Source of the DNA: Desulfarculaceae bacterium
Lineage (GTDB): Bacteria; Desulfobacterota; Desulfarculia; Desulfarculales; Desulfarculaceae
NCBI GenBank assembly: GCA_021737145.1
Contig: JAIPEN010000020.1
Location: 1-40,909, forward strand
Direction of reading: 5' to 3'
DNA length: 40,909 nucleotides
The notes beneath the pieces were generated by a model that made no database searches, was not told the origin of the DNA, and worked only from the letters and a program-made list of their open reading frames with translations. The position numbers and the translations under genes were made by a program. Below, in pieces: positions 28,078-36,830 of this stretch. The number at the start of each line of letters is the position of its first letter. The stretch's first letter is position 1.

Positions 28078-28284
28078 AGCCGCCCGATATCAACCCACCC
28101 CTACCAAGCCCCGACCCAGCCCTTTGAGGCTCGTCTCTTTAATAATGGCGTGCCTGGGGGCCATCGAAGGGGTTTTTCACTGAAAATTTAACAGAATCAG
28201 TTCCCTTTGTTTTTTAGTGTTTTGAATGCGTACACACCTAATGCCATGGTGATCATTGACATATTATTGCTTGCGTGGCCAACC

Positions 28285-28980
28285 TTACACAGAAGTGTCC
28301 TTAGTCGGTACCGGCCCCCAATCCAATGTCCAAACCATGAAAAGTGGCCAGGTCGCCCCGAACATGACCGCCCACAGGATTTCACCCAAGGGTACTCCCC
28401 AGCCCCAGATTCCCGCCAGTCCGTTGCTGGCCCACCAGGTGTTCATTTCCGGAAAGATGGACAGACTCAGGCGTAGGACCAACAAATACAACAGCCCAAA
28501 GCCGGCCCCGGCGACCAGTGACAAGTTTATGGTTTTCAAACGCTGGTTGATCAGGCAGAAAAGGCAGACCAACGAAATGCAGATCAAAGTGGCTGCCATG
28601 GTACCCAGACCGACGGCCTTCAGACCTATCATCGCTGGAAAGACCAACAGACAGGGTATTACGAAGCGCAGCGGCCTGGGGCGTAACTTCTCGATCCATA
28701 CCTTGGCCGGAGGCAGGGCACCGGCCCCCAGACCGAACACGATGACCCCGTTGGCAAAGGAGAACACCAAATCCTCACAGCCCGTGACCAGTACCATCAA
28801 ACGTTCCGGCCGCCAGTATTCAGGCACGAATAATGGCGAATAAAAGGCAAAGGGCGCCGAGAGCAAGCCGCTGACCAGCATAAGGCGCCGGAGTTTGGGT
28901 AGTATGACCAAAAGCAGCAGTGCAAGAGCAAAGAGCGCGGCGCTCAGGAATAAATAGCCATAGCAAAAGGCTTGGTCCAC
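28285..28980 (-). CDS. Seven-TM membrane protein, possibly lycopene-cyclase-domain-like
   Basis: 231 aa with about seven hydrophobic spans (near residues 8-27, 34-50, 62-88, 103-119, 122-142, 148-168, 192-215). Two half-motifs place acidic residues inside membrane spans: E69-D70 in TGCEDLVFSFANG and E200 in GVPLGEILWAVMFGATWPL. These recall the duplicated acidic motif of CarR/CrtY-type lycopene cyclase domains, but the match is from memory and weak. It starts 4 bp after the ABC permease stop, third in the operon, so a role in handling the transported (perhaps hydrophobic or isoprenoid) substrate is plausible. No carotenoid genes are near. Confidence 0.6.
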   Translation of the reverse strand: MDQAFCYGYLFLSAALFALALLLLVILPKLRRLMLVSGLLSAPFAFYSPLFVPEYWRPERLMVLVTGCEDLVFSFANGVIVFGLGAGALPPAKVWIEKLRPRPLRFVIPCLLVFPAMIGLKAVGLGTMAATLICISLVCLFCLINQRLKTINLSLVAGAGFGLLYLLVLRLSLSIFPEMNTWWASNGLAGIWGWGVPLGEILWAVMFGATWPLFMVWTLDWGPVPTKDTSV

Positions 28981-28984
28981 GCCC

Positions 28985-30100
28985 TTATTCCCGTTTCAAG
29001 GCTTGTGCGGCCCGCAGCCTCACCGCCCGGCTTGCCGGGTATAGGCTACCCAATGCGCCCAGCAACACCGCCGATACCGCCGCCATCAGCAGAAACCCGC
29101 CGGTTAGGCGTGGTTGGATAAAGGTTTTCAACTCACTGTATGAGGTGAGCACATCCAAGCCGGCCACCCCCAGAGCGACTCCGACCAAGCCGCCACCGAG
29201 ACAGAGCAAGATGCCCTCAAGCAGCACCATGGCGATTATGCGGGTCGGGGACCAGCCCACCGCGGTGAGGATGCCGATTTCTTTAGTACGCTCCGAAACC
29301 GACATAACCATGGTGTTGAGCACGAATACGGTGCTGATGATGATGGCCAGCAAGGAAGTACCCCAGGCCATGGAGCGGAAGATGCCCAGGATGCGATTCT
29401 GGCGGGTCACTTCGTTGGTCGGCAACAACTTTAAGGAGGGGTAGGCGGCGGACAATTGTTCGGTAAGCGCAGCCACGCGCTCCTGGTCAGTTCCGGCCGG
29501 TAGTTGCAGGTTGATGAAGGTCACCATCCCCTTTTTGCCCACCAGCTGCTGCAGGGGTCTGAGGGGCGTGAAGACTGTCCCCTGACTCAGTGCGCTCTGG
29601 TTGCGGCTTATACCCGCCACCTTGAAATTTTGGCCCATAACTTCCAAGGTATCGCCAGGCTTGCTACCTGTGGATGCCGCCAAGCTCTCACCCAGCACCA
29701 CCTCCCTGTCGTCGGCGGGAAGCCTTCCCTCCACTAGATTGAGGGAATCCCATAGGTAGCTCCCTGGCTCCCATCCCGAGGCCAGAATGGTGGCGCCGTT
29801 ACTCAGGGCGGTGAGGGCCACCAACTCGCCAGCCGCCTTGGCCACTCCGGGCGTCAGGGCCAGGCGAGGAGCCATGGCTTCATCCACCACTCCGGCTAAG
29901 ACCTCCACAGCCCCCTTTTGGCTGACCAGGATGTGCACTCCCCGATCCATCAGGCTCTGGGACCAGGCATCCTCTAGGCCCCGCGCCAGGCCCACCAACA
30001 TGATAAGGCTGGCCACAGCCACCGCCACCCCCAGCCCGGTGAGCATGGTGCGAGTAGGCCGCCGGGCCAAGTTCTTGATCGGCACGCTCACAAAGTACAT
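28985..30100 (-). CDS. ABC transporter permease, FtsX/MacB family
   Basis: 371 aa. N-terminal MYFVSVPIKNLARRPTRTML leads into a first span (AVAVASLIMLVGLARGL), a periplasmic core domain (~45-240), and three C-terminal spans with VMSVSERTKEIGILTAVGWS, the FtsX signature. The gene overlaps the ATPase gene by 13 bp, indicating translational coupling. Family members export lipids, lipoproteins or peptides, or transmit mechanical signals. No adaptor or TolC gene accompanies this module. It is less GC-rich than the homologous permease at 20585 and is not a recent copy of it. Confidence 0.9.
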   Translation of the reverse strand: MYFVSVPIKNLARRPTRTMLTGLGVAVAVASLIMLVGLARGLEDAWSQSLMDRGVHILVSQKGAVEVLAGVVDEAMAPRLALTPGVAKAAGELVALTALSNGATILASGWEPGSYLWDSLNLVEGRLPADDREVVLGESLAASTGSKPGDTLEVMGQNFKVAGISRNQSALSQGTVFTPLRPLQQLVGKKGMVTFINLQLPAGTDQERVAALTEQLSAAYPSLKLLPTNEVTRQNRILGIFRSMAWGTSLLAIIISTVFVLNTMVMSVSERTKEIGILTAVGWSPTRIIAMVLLEGILLCLGGGLVGVALGVAGLDVLTSYSELKTFIQPRLTGGFLLMAAVSAVLLGALGSLYPASRAVRLRAAQALKRE

Positions 30101-30819
30101 GGGTCATCCAGGCTACAGTGAATCTGCGCTGACATCTTCCCATCCCGCATGCAGACCCGGTGGTCGCCCCAGCGGGAAATGACCGGGTCGTGGGTGACCA
30201 TGACCACGGTGCAGTCTTGCTCGAAATATAGTTCTTTCAAGAGACCGATGATCTGTTCGGAATTGCGCGAGTCCAGGTTGCCGGTGGGTTCGTCGGCCAA
30301 AATCAGATGAGGGCTGTTGACCAGAGCCCGAGCGATGGCCACGCGCTGCAGTTCCCCGCCGGAGAGTTCCCCAGGGCTGCGCTGGGCGACGTGGGACATG
30401 CCCACCCGGTCCAGCAATTGGTGGGCTAACTGGCGTCGTAAGGCCTGCTTGAAACCGTTGCCGAACATGGGAAGTTCCACGTTTTCGGCCGCAGTGAGGG
30501 TTGGGACTAGGTGGAAGGCTTGAAAGACCAGACCGATGCATGCCTGGCGCACCCGGGTCCACTCCCTGAGGGAATTCATGGACCGGCCTCGGAAGCGCAC
30601 TTCGCCGGACGTGGGCAGGTCCAGGCCGCTGATGAGGCTGAGCAGGGTTGACTTGCCGCTGCCCGAAGGTCCGGTGATTGTCACCCAGCTGCCGCTTTCT
30701 ATCTCTAAGTCCACCCCGTCCACCGCGCGCACTAGCCCGTCTGAGAAGTGGCGGCTGACTGCTGTAAGTTCCAATAGGGCGGAACTACCCGGGAAGGCTT
30801 GCTGTGGGGCGGCTTTCAT
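30088..30819 (-). CDS. ABC transporter ATP-binding protein, LolD type
   Basis: 243 aa from ATG 30819 (a TTG codon directly precedes it). Walker A GPSGSGKST near residues 51-59, signature LSGGELQRVAIARALVNSPH, Walker B LILADEPTGNLDSRNSEQII and H-loop VTHDPVISRWGDH are intact. It is the first gene of a three-gene minus-strand operon with an FtsX-type permease and a seven-TM protein. No good Shine-Dalgarno is seen; instead an 18-bp tandem repeat lies 8 bp upstream of the start codon. Confidence 0.92.
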   Translation of the reverse strand: MKAAPQQAFPGSSALLELTAVSRHFSDGLVRAVDGVDLEIESGSWVTITGPSGSGKSTLLSLISGLDLPTSGEVRFRGRSMNSLREWTRVRQACIGLVFQAFHLVPTLTAAENVELPMFGNGFKQALRRQLAHQLLDRVGMSHVAQRSPGELSGGELQRVAIARALVNSPHLILADEPTGNLDSRNSEQIIGLLKELYFEQDCTVVMVTHDPVISRWGDHRVCMRDGKMSAQIHCSLDDPCTL

Positions 30820-30826
30820 CAACTAC

Positions 30827-30862
30827 TCAGGGTGCTAAAGCAGATCAGGGTGCTAAAGCAGA
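30827..30862. repeat. Two perfect tandem copies of an 18-bp unit
   Basis: TCAGGGTGCTAAAGCAGA occurs twice in a row directly upstream of the ATPase start codon. Copy-number change here would alter leader length or translation of the ABC operon. It could also be a pair of protein-binding sites. Confidence 0.75.
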
Positions 30863-31462
30863 TAATCATGCGGTTTTTTAAAGTTCGTGGCGGTCTCGAA
30901 AGGCTGCATTGCTCACTTATCGACGCAATTCCTTACCGAATCACCCACAATAAACGCATAAAACCCACGGGCATAGTATCCCATTTGGGATTAGTGAATC
31001 AACCGGATTGCCTCCCAGGGCCATTTCCAGCGCCCTTTGTAACTATGGACCAGTTGAAACAACGATAAGATTTATCTCCATCAGAAACGGCTATAAACAA
31101 AGATCCTTCAAGAAAGGGGAAACAAGGTTAGATTCCTGCTAACGCGATGCGTTCAAATTTGTGCTAAGTACCCTCAACTGCACCGCCCTGGCCACCTTCT
31201 AGATTTTGCCAAATCCTAAACCCAAAGGTGGACCTAAATTCAGGGAGGACGTCACTCTCCCGTCCAGCCGATCATCGGGACGTCAAACAGCCGCTAACAA
31301 GTATTGGTTCAAATATATGAATGCCATACAGAGGCGATAATCGGTTGATCCGTATGGCTTCGAGAGCATTGTCTGCGGATTGCAGCACAGGGCATCATTA
31401 GGGGCCTGATTTATCCCGAAAAAGGAATCCATGTGGGGAATTAGAATTTTAGGCAAGAAAAA
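30863..31462. other. Gene-free interval between the ABC module and the initiator tRNA, with right copies of blocks A and B
   Basis: About 600 bp, AT-richer than average. It holds the right copy of block A (30981-31005) and of block B (31161-31197). An 89-codon plus-strand frame starting at 30799 runs through the tandem repeat and has no ribosome-binding site, so it is not called. No integrase remnant was recognised. Confidence 0.5.
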
Positions 31463-31488
31463 TGGGCTAGCCGATGTCGGCTAACCCA
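31463..31488 (-). terminator. Intrinsic terminator of the initiator tRNA gene
   Basis: A 12-bp stem (31463-31474 with 31477-31488, one G-T pair) 12 bp beyond the CCA end, followed on the minus strand by TTTTTCTT. Confidence 0.8.
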
Positions 31489-31500
31489 CTTAATTTTTTA

Positions 31501-31577
<77 letters not shown>

Positions 31578-31590
31578 ACAAGTGGGGTTG

Positions 31591-31619
31591 AATATACAGC
31601 CTGACCCTATGCCTGTCAA
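31591..31619 (-). promoter_or_regulatory. Sigma-70 promoter of tRNA-fMet
   Basis: Minus-strand TTGACA (31614-31619), 17-bp spacer, TATATT (31591-31596), placing the start about 7 nt before the mature tRNA. Confidence 0.8.
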
Positions 31620-31637
31620 CCTGACCCGCCCAAACCC

Positions 31638-31666
31638 TTGCACCCCCCGTCCTCCTGATATAGGAT
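31638..31666 (+). promoter_or_regulatory. Candidate promoter for sucCD
   Basis: TTGCAC (31638-31643), 17-bp spacer, TAGGAT (31661-31666), about 50 bp before the sucC start; it is back-to-back with the tRNA promoter. Confidence 0.45.
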
Positions 31667-31717
31667 GCTAACTCTTGGAACCAAGGTATATATTCAGCTA
31701 GAAAAGGACATCCTCAA

Positions 31718-32883
<1,166 letters not shown>

Positions 32884-32887
<4 letters not shown>

Positions 32888-33753
32888 GCATCCTGGTCGA
32901 CAAAAACAGCCGCATCGTGGTGCAGGGCCTCACCGGCAAGGAGGGCATGTTCCACGCCGAGCAGATGATCGCCTACGGCACCAACGTGGTGGCCGGGGTG
33001 ACCCCGGGCAAGGGCGGCGCCAAGGTTCTGGACGTGCCGGTGTTTAACACCGTGGCCGAAGCGGTCAAGGAGACCGGGGCCAACGTGTCGCTGGTGTTCG
33101 TGCCCGCCGCCTTCGCGGCCGACGCGGCCTGCGAGGCCTCGGACGCCGGGGTGGAGCTGGCCGTGGTGATCAGCGAGCACATCCCGGTGATGGACATGAT
33201 CCGGGCCAAGGCGTTTCTCAACGCGCGGGGCACCAAGATGATCGGGCCCAACTGCCCGGGCATCATCACCCCCGGCCAGGCCAAGGTGGGCATCATGCCC
33301 GGCTACATCCATGTGCCGGGCTCGGTGGGCATCGTGAGCCGTTCGGGCACCCTGACCTACGAGGTGGTGCATCAGATCACCGAGGCCGGTCTGGGCCAGA
33401 GCACTTGCATCGGCATCGGCGGCGACCCCATCATTGGCCTGAACTTCGTGCAACTGCTGGAGCTGTTCCGGGACGACCCGGGCACCGAGGCGGTGTGCCT
33501 CATCGGCGAGATCGGCGGCGACGCCGAGGAGAAGGCGGCGGCCGTGGTGGCCGCGGGCTATCCCAAGCCGGTGTTCGGCTTCGTGGCCGGACTAACCGCC
33601 CCTCCGGGCAAGCGCATGGGCCACGCCGGGGCCATCATCTCCGGCTCCAAGGGACGGGCCCAGGACAAGCTGGCCGCCATGGAGGCGGCGGGCATAACCG
33701 TGGTCAAGGCCCTGGGCGAGTTCGGGGCCACCGTGGCCGCACAGCTTAAGTAA
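32884..33753 (+). CDS. sucD: Succinyl-CoA synthetase subunit alpha
   Basis: 289 aa. The start at ATG 32884 overlaps the sucC stop by 4 bp; the frame opens earlier, but that part is out-of-frame sucC sequence. CoA-binding Rossmann start [51 protein letters not shown], and the phosphohistidine loop [13 protein letters not shown] with H247, with partner E209 in [12 protein letters not shown]. Substrate-level phosphorylation in the TCA cycle or propionate routes. Confidence 0.97.
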
Positions 33754-33762
33754 AGAGAGAAG

Positions 33763-34806
33763 TTGCGCGTGGCCGGCATCGGCATCATAGGCTTTGGACG
33801 CGTGGGGCGCTGCCTCATGCGGGTGCTGGCCGCGCGCGGCTTGGCCTCCCGGGTGATGGCCATCGCCGAGTTGAACCCCGGAGGCCGCGACAACCGCCAG
33901 CTCACCGAGAACCTGGCCTATCTGCTGGCCGCGGACTCCACCTATGGTCCCTTCCCGGGCCAGGTGGAGGCGGCGGGCACCGCCCTGGTGGTGGACGGCC
34001 ACCCCATTCCGGTGAACTACATCCCCCATCCCCAGCAGGTGGACTGGACCGGCTACGGAGCCACGGTGGTGGTGGAGGCCTCGGGCGATCCCCAGGCCAC
34101 GGCCGAGGCCCGGGGGCTCTTGGGCCAGGGGGTGGCCAAGGTCTTGTTCACCCGCTCGGCGGCCACGGCCGACGCCACCCTGATCCGCGGCCTGAACCTG
34201 GAGAGCTACGACCCCAAGGCCCACCGCCTGATCTCCTGCTCCACCTGCACGGCCAACGCCCTGGCCCCGGTGCTGGGGGTTATCCACGGCGCCTACGGGG
34301 TGCGGCGGGGAGCCATAACCACGGTTCACCCCGCCCTGTCCGGCGACATGCTTCTGGACGGCCCGGCCAAGGAGTTCGCGGCCGGCCGCAGCGCCCTGGG
34401 GGTGCGGGCGGTGAAAAGCGAAGTGGCCCGCACCACCGGCCAGGCCCTGCCCGCCCTGGCCGGACGCCTGAGCGCCATGAGCCTTCGGGTGCCCACCACG
34501 GTGGTCAACGCCCTGATCGCCGACCTGGTGCTGGAAAGCCCCCCCTCCTCGGCCTCGGAGGTCATCAACCTGCTGGAGCAGGCGGTGGCCGGTCCCCTGA
34601 GCGGGGTGGCCGCCCTGGAGCGGGGCCTCATGGGCCGCCCCCGGGCGGCGGCCGACTTCAAGGGCGATCCCCACTCTGCCCTGATCGACACAAACTGGCT
34701 GGCCCTTAGCGGCGAGCTCTTGCGCATTCATCTTTGGCACGACAACGAGTACGCCTATTGCTGCCGCGTGGCCGACACCTTGGAACTCATCCTGAGCCGG
34801 CTCTAA
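33763..34806 (+). CDS. Divergent glyceraldehyde-3-phosphate dehydrogenase family protein
   Basis: 347 aa. The start is TTG 33763 or GTG 33769; both follow AGAGAGAAG weakly. Rossmann motif GIIGFGRVGR at residues 7-16. The active-site stretch reads STCTANALAPV, aligning with the GAPDH motif S-C-T-T-N-C-L-A-P: catalytic C162 is kept, but the second Cys is Ala166. H189 in TTVHP, and WHDNEYAYCCRVADTL at the C-terminus match the family. It lies 9 bp after sucD, an unusual partner, and upstream of a GNAT gene. It could be a true phosphorylating GAPDH or a dehydrogenase for another aldehyde; cofactor preference is unclear because the segment after beta-2 (AIAELNPGGRDN) is atypical. Confidence 0.8.
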   Translation: MRVAGIGIIGFGRVGRCLMRVLAARGLASRVMAIAELNPGGRDNRQLTENLAYLLAADSTYGPFPGQVEAAGTALVVDGHPIPVNYIPHPQQVDWTGYGATVVVEASGDPQATAEARGLLGQGVAKVLFTRSAATADATLIRGLNLESYDPKAHRLISCSTCTANALAPVLGVIHGAYGVRRGAITTVHPALSGDMLLDGPAKEFAAGRSALGVRAVKSEVARTTGQALPALAGRLSAMSLRVPTTVVNALIADLVLESPPSSASEVINLLEQAVAGPLSGVAALERGLMGRPRAAADFKGDPHSALIDTNWLALSGELLRIHLWHDNEYAYCCRVADTLELILSRL

Positions 34807-34829
34807 ATCTGGCCGGCGGGAGGCGCGTA

Positions 34830-35405
34830 ATGCCCTTCTCCAAGCACGGCTATCCCCGGCCCCTGGTCCTCAAGAGCGGCCAGGAAGTATGGCTGCGGCC
34901 AATCGACCCGGCCATCGACGAGGACCCGCTGTTCAGCTTCCTGGCGGGGCTGAACAACGACGACCGCTGGTATCTGGATTTCGATGCCAAAGATCCCGAG
35001 ACGGTGCGCAGCTGTTTCGTGCACTACAAGGCGTCCGAGCTGTTGCCCATCGTGGCCACGGACCGCGAAGGCCAGGTGGTGGGGCTGGGCACCCTGGGGC
35101 GCAGCCACCCCGGAGCCCGGGGCCACATCGGCCGGGTGCGGGTGGTGGTGGCCCGGAGCTTTCGCAGCCAGCGCCTGGGCACCTACATCCTGCTGGACTT
35201 GATCCAACTGGCGGTTAATTTGGGACTCAGGGTGCTAACCGCGGAGTTCATCCGGGGCATCGAGAACCCGGCCATCCGCGCCGCCCGCCGCCTGGACTTC
35301 TTCGAGCAGGCGGTGCTGCCCGAATTCGCCAAGGACCCCCGGGAAAACCGCTACGACCTGGTGATAATGGTCAAGCGCATCCACCGCGGTTACGACGACT
35401 TCTAG
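34830..35405 (+). CDS. GNAT family N-acetyltransferase
   Basis: 191 aa from ATG 34830, with GGGAGG seven bases upstream; the frame extends further upstream inside the GAPDH-like gene. GNAT motifs: LRPIDPAIDEDPLFSFLAGL at the start, acceptor-side GQVVGLGTLGRSHPGARGHI, then the acetyl-CoA pyrophosphate loop VRVVVARSFRSQRLGTYILL (R-x-x-R-x-G-like) and NPAIRAARRLDFFEQAVLPE. It may acetylate a protein or small molecule; given its neighbours a protein-lysine acetyltransferase is possible. The stop codon abuts a 260-bp repeat element. Confidence 0.82.
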   Translation: MPFSKHGYPRPLVLKSGQEVWLRPIDPAIDEDPLFSFLAGLNNDDRWYLDFDAKDPETVRSCFVHYKASELLPIVATDREGQVVGLGTLGRSHPGARGHIGRVRVVVARSFRSQRLGTYILLDLIQLAVNLGLRVLTAEFIRGIENPAIRAARRLDFFEQAVLPEFAKDPRENRYDLVIMVKRIHRGYDDF

Positions 35406-35663
35406 GCTGGCTATTTCATGGAGGCCGCGCGGAGCCAAGCGATGGAACCAATATCCAGGGAACTTTTATGAAAAAGGCACCACCAAGGGCGGAGCGCGGT
35501 GTGCAACCGTTGCCGGCACAGCCAGCCGCCGGCAGACTAGGCGCCTGGCAAGCGAGGGCTGACGGCGTAGCCCGAGCTACGTCGAGGCCCGAGCGCAGCC
35601 AGCAACACCGTATGCCGGCGGCTGGCGCGGCCGGACGCACGGCCTCCATGAATTATCCAGCCT
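35404..35663. repeat. 260-bp non-coding element with terminal inverted repeats
   Basis: Arms 35404-35427 and 35640-35663 are inverted repeats over 24 bp with two mismatches. The left arm begins in the GNAT stop codon. Inside lies the structured core at 35522-35625. No transposase is encoded, so it resembles a MITE-like or REP-like unit. The 281-bp gap to the next gene is almost entirely this element. Confidence 0.65.
35522..35625. repeat. Structured repeat core, copy 1
   Basis: 104 bp closed by a perfect 11-bp inverted repeat CCAGCCGCCGG / CCGGCGGCTGG. Inner pairings CTGGC/GCCAG, GGGC/GCCC and GGCGTAG/CTACGTC enclose loop CCCGAG. Unpaired AAGCGAG and ACCGTATG are shared with copy 2 at 36827-36929, where paired bases differ in a compensatory way. 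Confidence 0.7.
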
Positions 35664-35686
35664 GAGCCCATGGCCCTCGGCATGTC

Positions 35687-36319
35687 ATGAACCCTCCTCC
35701 CCATAGTCTGCAGGTGGACACACCCAGCGGGCCGGTGCGGGTTCGCGACCGCTACACCCCCCAGGAGCTGGAGGAGCTGGAGCTGGACCCGGGCATCGGG
35801 GTGTTCAGCGCCTACCGCTCCATCCTCACCAGCAAACAAAGCCTGGCCAAGGTGGCCGGCCAGCCGCAAAGCAACCTGTGCCTGAGCCTGTACGAAGACA
35901 AGCACATCGTGGGCTACTGCGTATCGCGCCCGCCTCAGGAGGGCGAGCGCTGGTCCCTGCTCAAGCCGCCGGTGTTGTTCGAGGTGTTCGGGGAGACCGC
36001 CCGGGGATGGCGCGACCACAAGCTGATGAGCCCCATGCTCAGCATGCTGGTGGACGACCCGGCCAACGCGGAGCGCATCCTCTATATAGTGGGCTACTCC
36101 TGGACCTGGGACCTGGACTCCACCAAGAAGTCCCTGCAGGAGTACCGCGACACCCTGATCCATCTCCTGGGCCGCCTGGGCTTCAAGCAATACCCCACCA
36201 ACGAGCCCAACATCGGGCTCCGGGCCGAGAACCTGTTCATGGCCAGGGTGGGCGAGCAGGTGAGCAAGGAGACGGTCAAGGCCTTCCACAACCTGCTGTT
36301 CGGCATGAGCGACGATTAG
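35687..36319 (+). CDS. acuA: AcuA-like GNAT acetyltransferase
   Basis: 210 aa, the same length as Bacillus AcuA. From memory, the alignment with AcuA is clear over the C-terminal half: GYSWTWDLDSTKKSLQEYRD matches AcuA's YYWHWDL..KK..WEYR, and LRAENLFMARVGEQVSKETV matches P-x-N-C-L-M-A-R-I-G-K-x-V-S-x-E. The first half has the family's TPSGPVRVRDRYTPQELEEL start. AcuA acetylates and inactivates acetyl-CoA synthetase on its catalytic lysine, so this gene may control an acyl-CoA synthetase in response to acetyl-CoA. No acetyl-CoA synthetase is adjacent; the ANL ligase at 8317 is a distant candidate. The central acetyl-CoA loop, VFGETARGWRDHKLMSPMLS, lacks an obvious full Q-x-x-G-x-G/A motif. 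Confidence 0.72.
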   Translation: MNPPPHSLQVDTPSGPVRVRDRYTPQELEELELDPGIGVFSAYRSILTSKQSLAKVAGQPQSNLCLSLYEDKHIVGYCVSRPPQEGERWSLLKPPVLFEVFGETARGWRDHKLMSPMLSMLVDDPANAERILYIVGYSWTWDLDSTKKSLQEYRDTLIHLLGRLGFKQYPTNEPNIGLRAENLFMARVGEQVSKETVKAFHNLLFGMSDD

Positions 36320-36359
36320 GGGAGCAGGGTCTCTTGTCTCAGGGAATAACAGCTACGCG

Positions 36360-36397
36360 ATTTGCGTCTAATGCTTGAGCTAAGGTGAGACGCAAAT
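36360..36397 (+). terminator. Hairpin after the AcuA-like gene
   Basis: Perfect 10-bp stem ATTTGCGTCT / AGACGCAAAT with an 18-nt loop, 41 bp after the stop. The following TGTTTG is only mildly T-rich, so termination is uncertain. Confidence 0.35.
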
Positions 36398-36444
36398 TGT
36401 TTGACGCCCGACCCGGCTGAAACATTCCAAGGAAAAACACCCTC

Positions 36445-36613
36445 GTCATTGCGGGCGAAGCGAAGCAATCTCTGCCTGCAACAAGACGCCTCGTTAAATC
36501 AAATCCGCTTGCGGCGTGCCGCAATGGCTTGATGCGAAACGCTTCGGCACATGGGGCCATCTGACGCGGGCAGAGATTGCCGCGTCGCGGCATGGCCGCT
36601 CCTCGCAATGACA
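36445..36613. repeat. 169-bp palindromic repeat of the 'GTCATTGCG...CGCAATGAC' type
   Basis: Begins GTCATTGCGGGCGAAGCGAA and ends CTCCTCGCAATGAC; the inner parts AGCAATCTCTGCC and GGCAGAGATTGCC also pair. Palindromic repeats with this terminal sequence occur in many bacterial genomes and are usually non-coding, MITE-like. No ORF inside is credible. Confidence 0.7.
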
Positions 36614-36643
36614 ACCATCTTTGTTTAATCACCCCCCACGGGC

Positions 36644-36830
36644 AAGGCGCCGGGCTAGCGACAGCCGACAGGCCATCTCGCACCACGATCTCTAAAGATG
36701 GTTAGCACCACCCCTGGGCGGCACAGTCAGGCGTGGCTAGGCAAGGCGCCGGGCTAGCGACAGCCAACAGGTCATCCCGCACCACGATTTCTGATAGATG
36801 GTCGGTGCCACCCCTGGGCGGCACAGTCAG
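36644..36830. repeat. Two tandem copies of an ~88-bp unit
   Basis: Copies at 36644-36730 and 36742-36830 (98-bp period) share CAAGGCGCCGGGCTAGCGAC at the start and CACCCCTGGGCGGCACAGTC at the end, with about ten differences between. The start of each unit resembles the 5' side of the structured core that follows, suggesting decayed or partial copies. The whole 36320-36941 interval is repeats, with no gene. Confidence 0.7.

Larger units (their letters stand above)
27817..28284. other. Gene-free interval upstream of the kinase gene, with C-rich tract
   Basis: 468 bp between the kinase start and the end of the seven-TM gene. It contains an AT-rich stretch at ~27905-27965, two sequence blocks repeated near 31 kb (27967-27991 and 27993-28029), and a tract at 28040-28130 almost free of G on the plus strand. 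No coding frame is convincing here. Confidence 0.5.

Noticed and set aside
30799..31068. 89-codon plus-strand frame upstream of the initiator tRNA region
   Set aside because: It contains the 18-bp tandem repeat in translated form, has no ribosome-binding site and no recognisable family.
23412..31220. GTTTAGGATTT near 23419 and its reverse complement near 31208 as possible element termini
   Set aside because: Only 11 bp, AT-rich, and not aligned with the tRNA-repeat boundaries; likely chance.
23542..31462. Search for an integrase, transposase or toxin gene to explain the putative island
   Set aside because: No frame in the interval resembles a recombinase; only the kinase and three ABC-module genes are credible.
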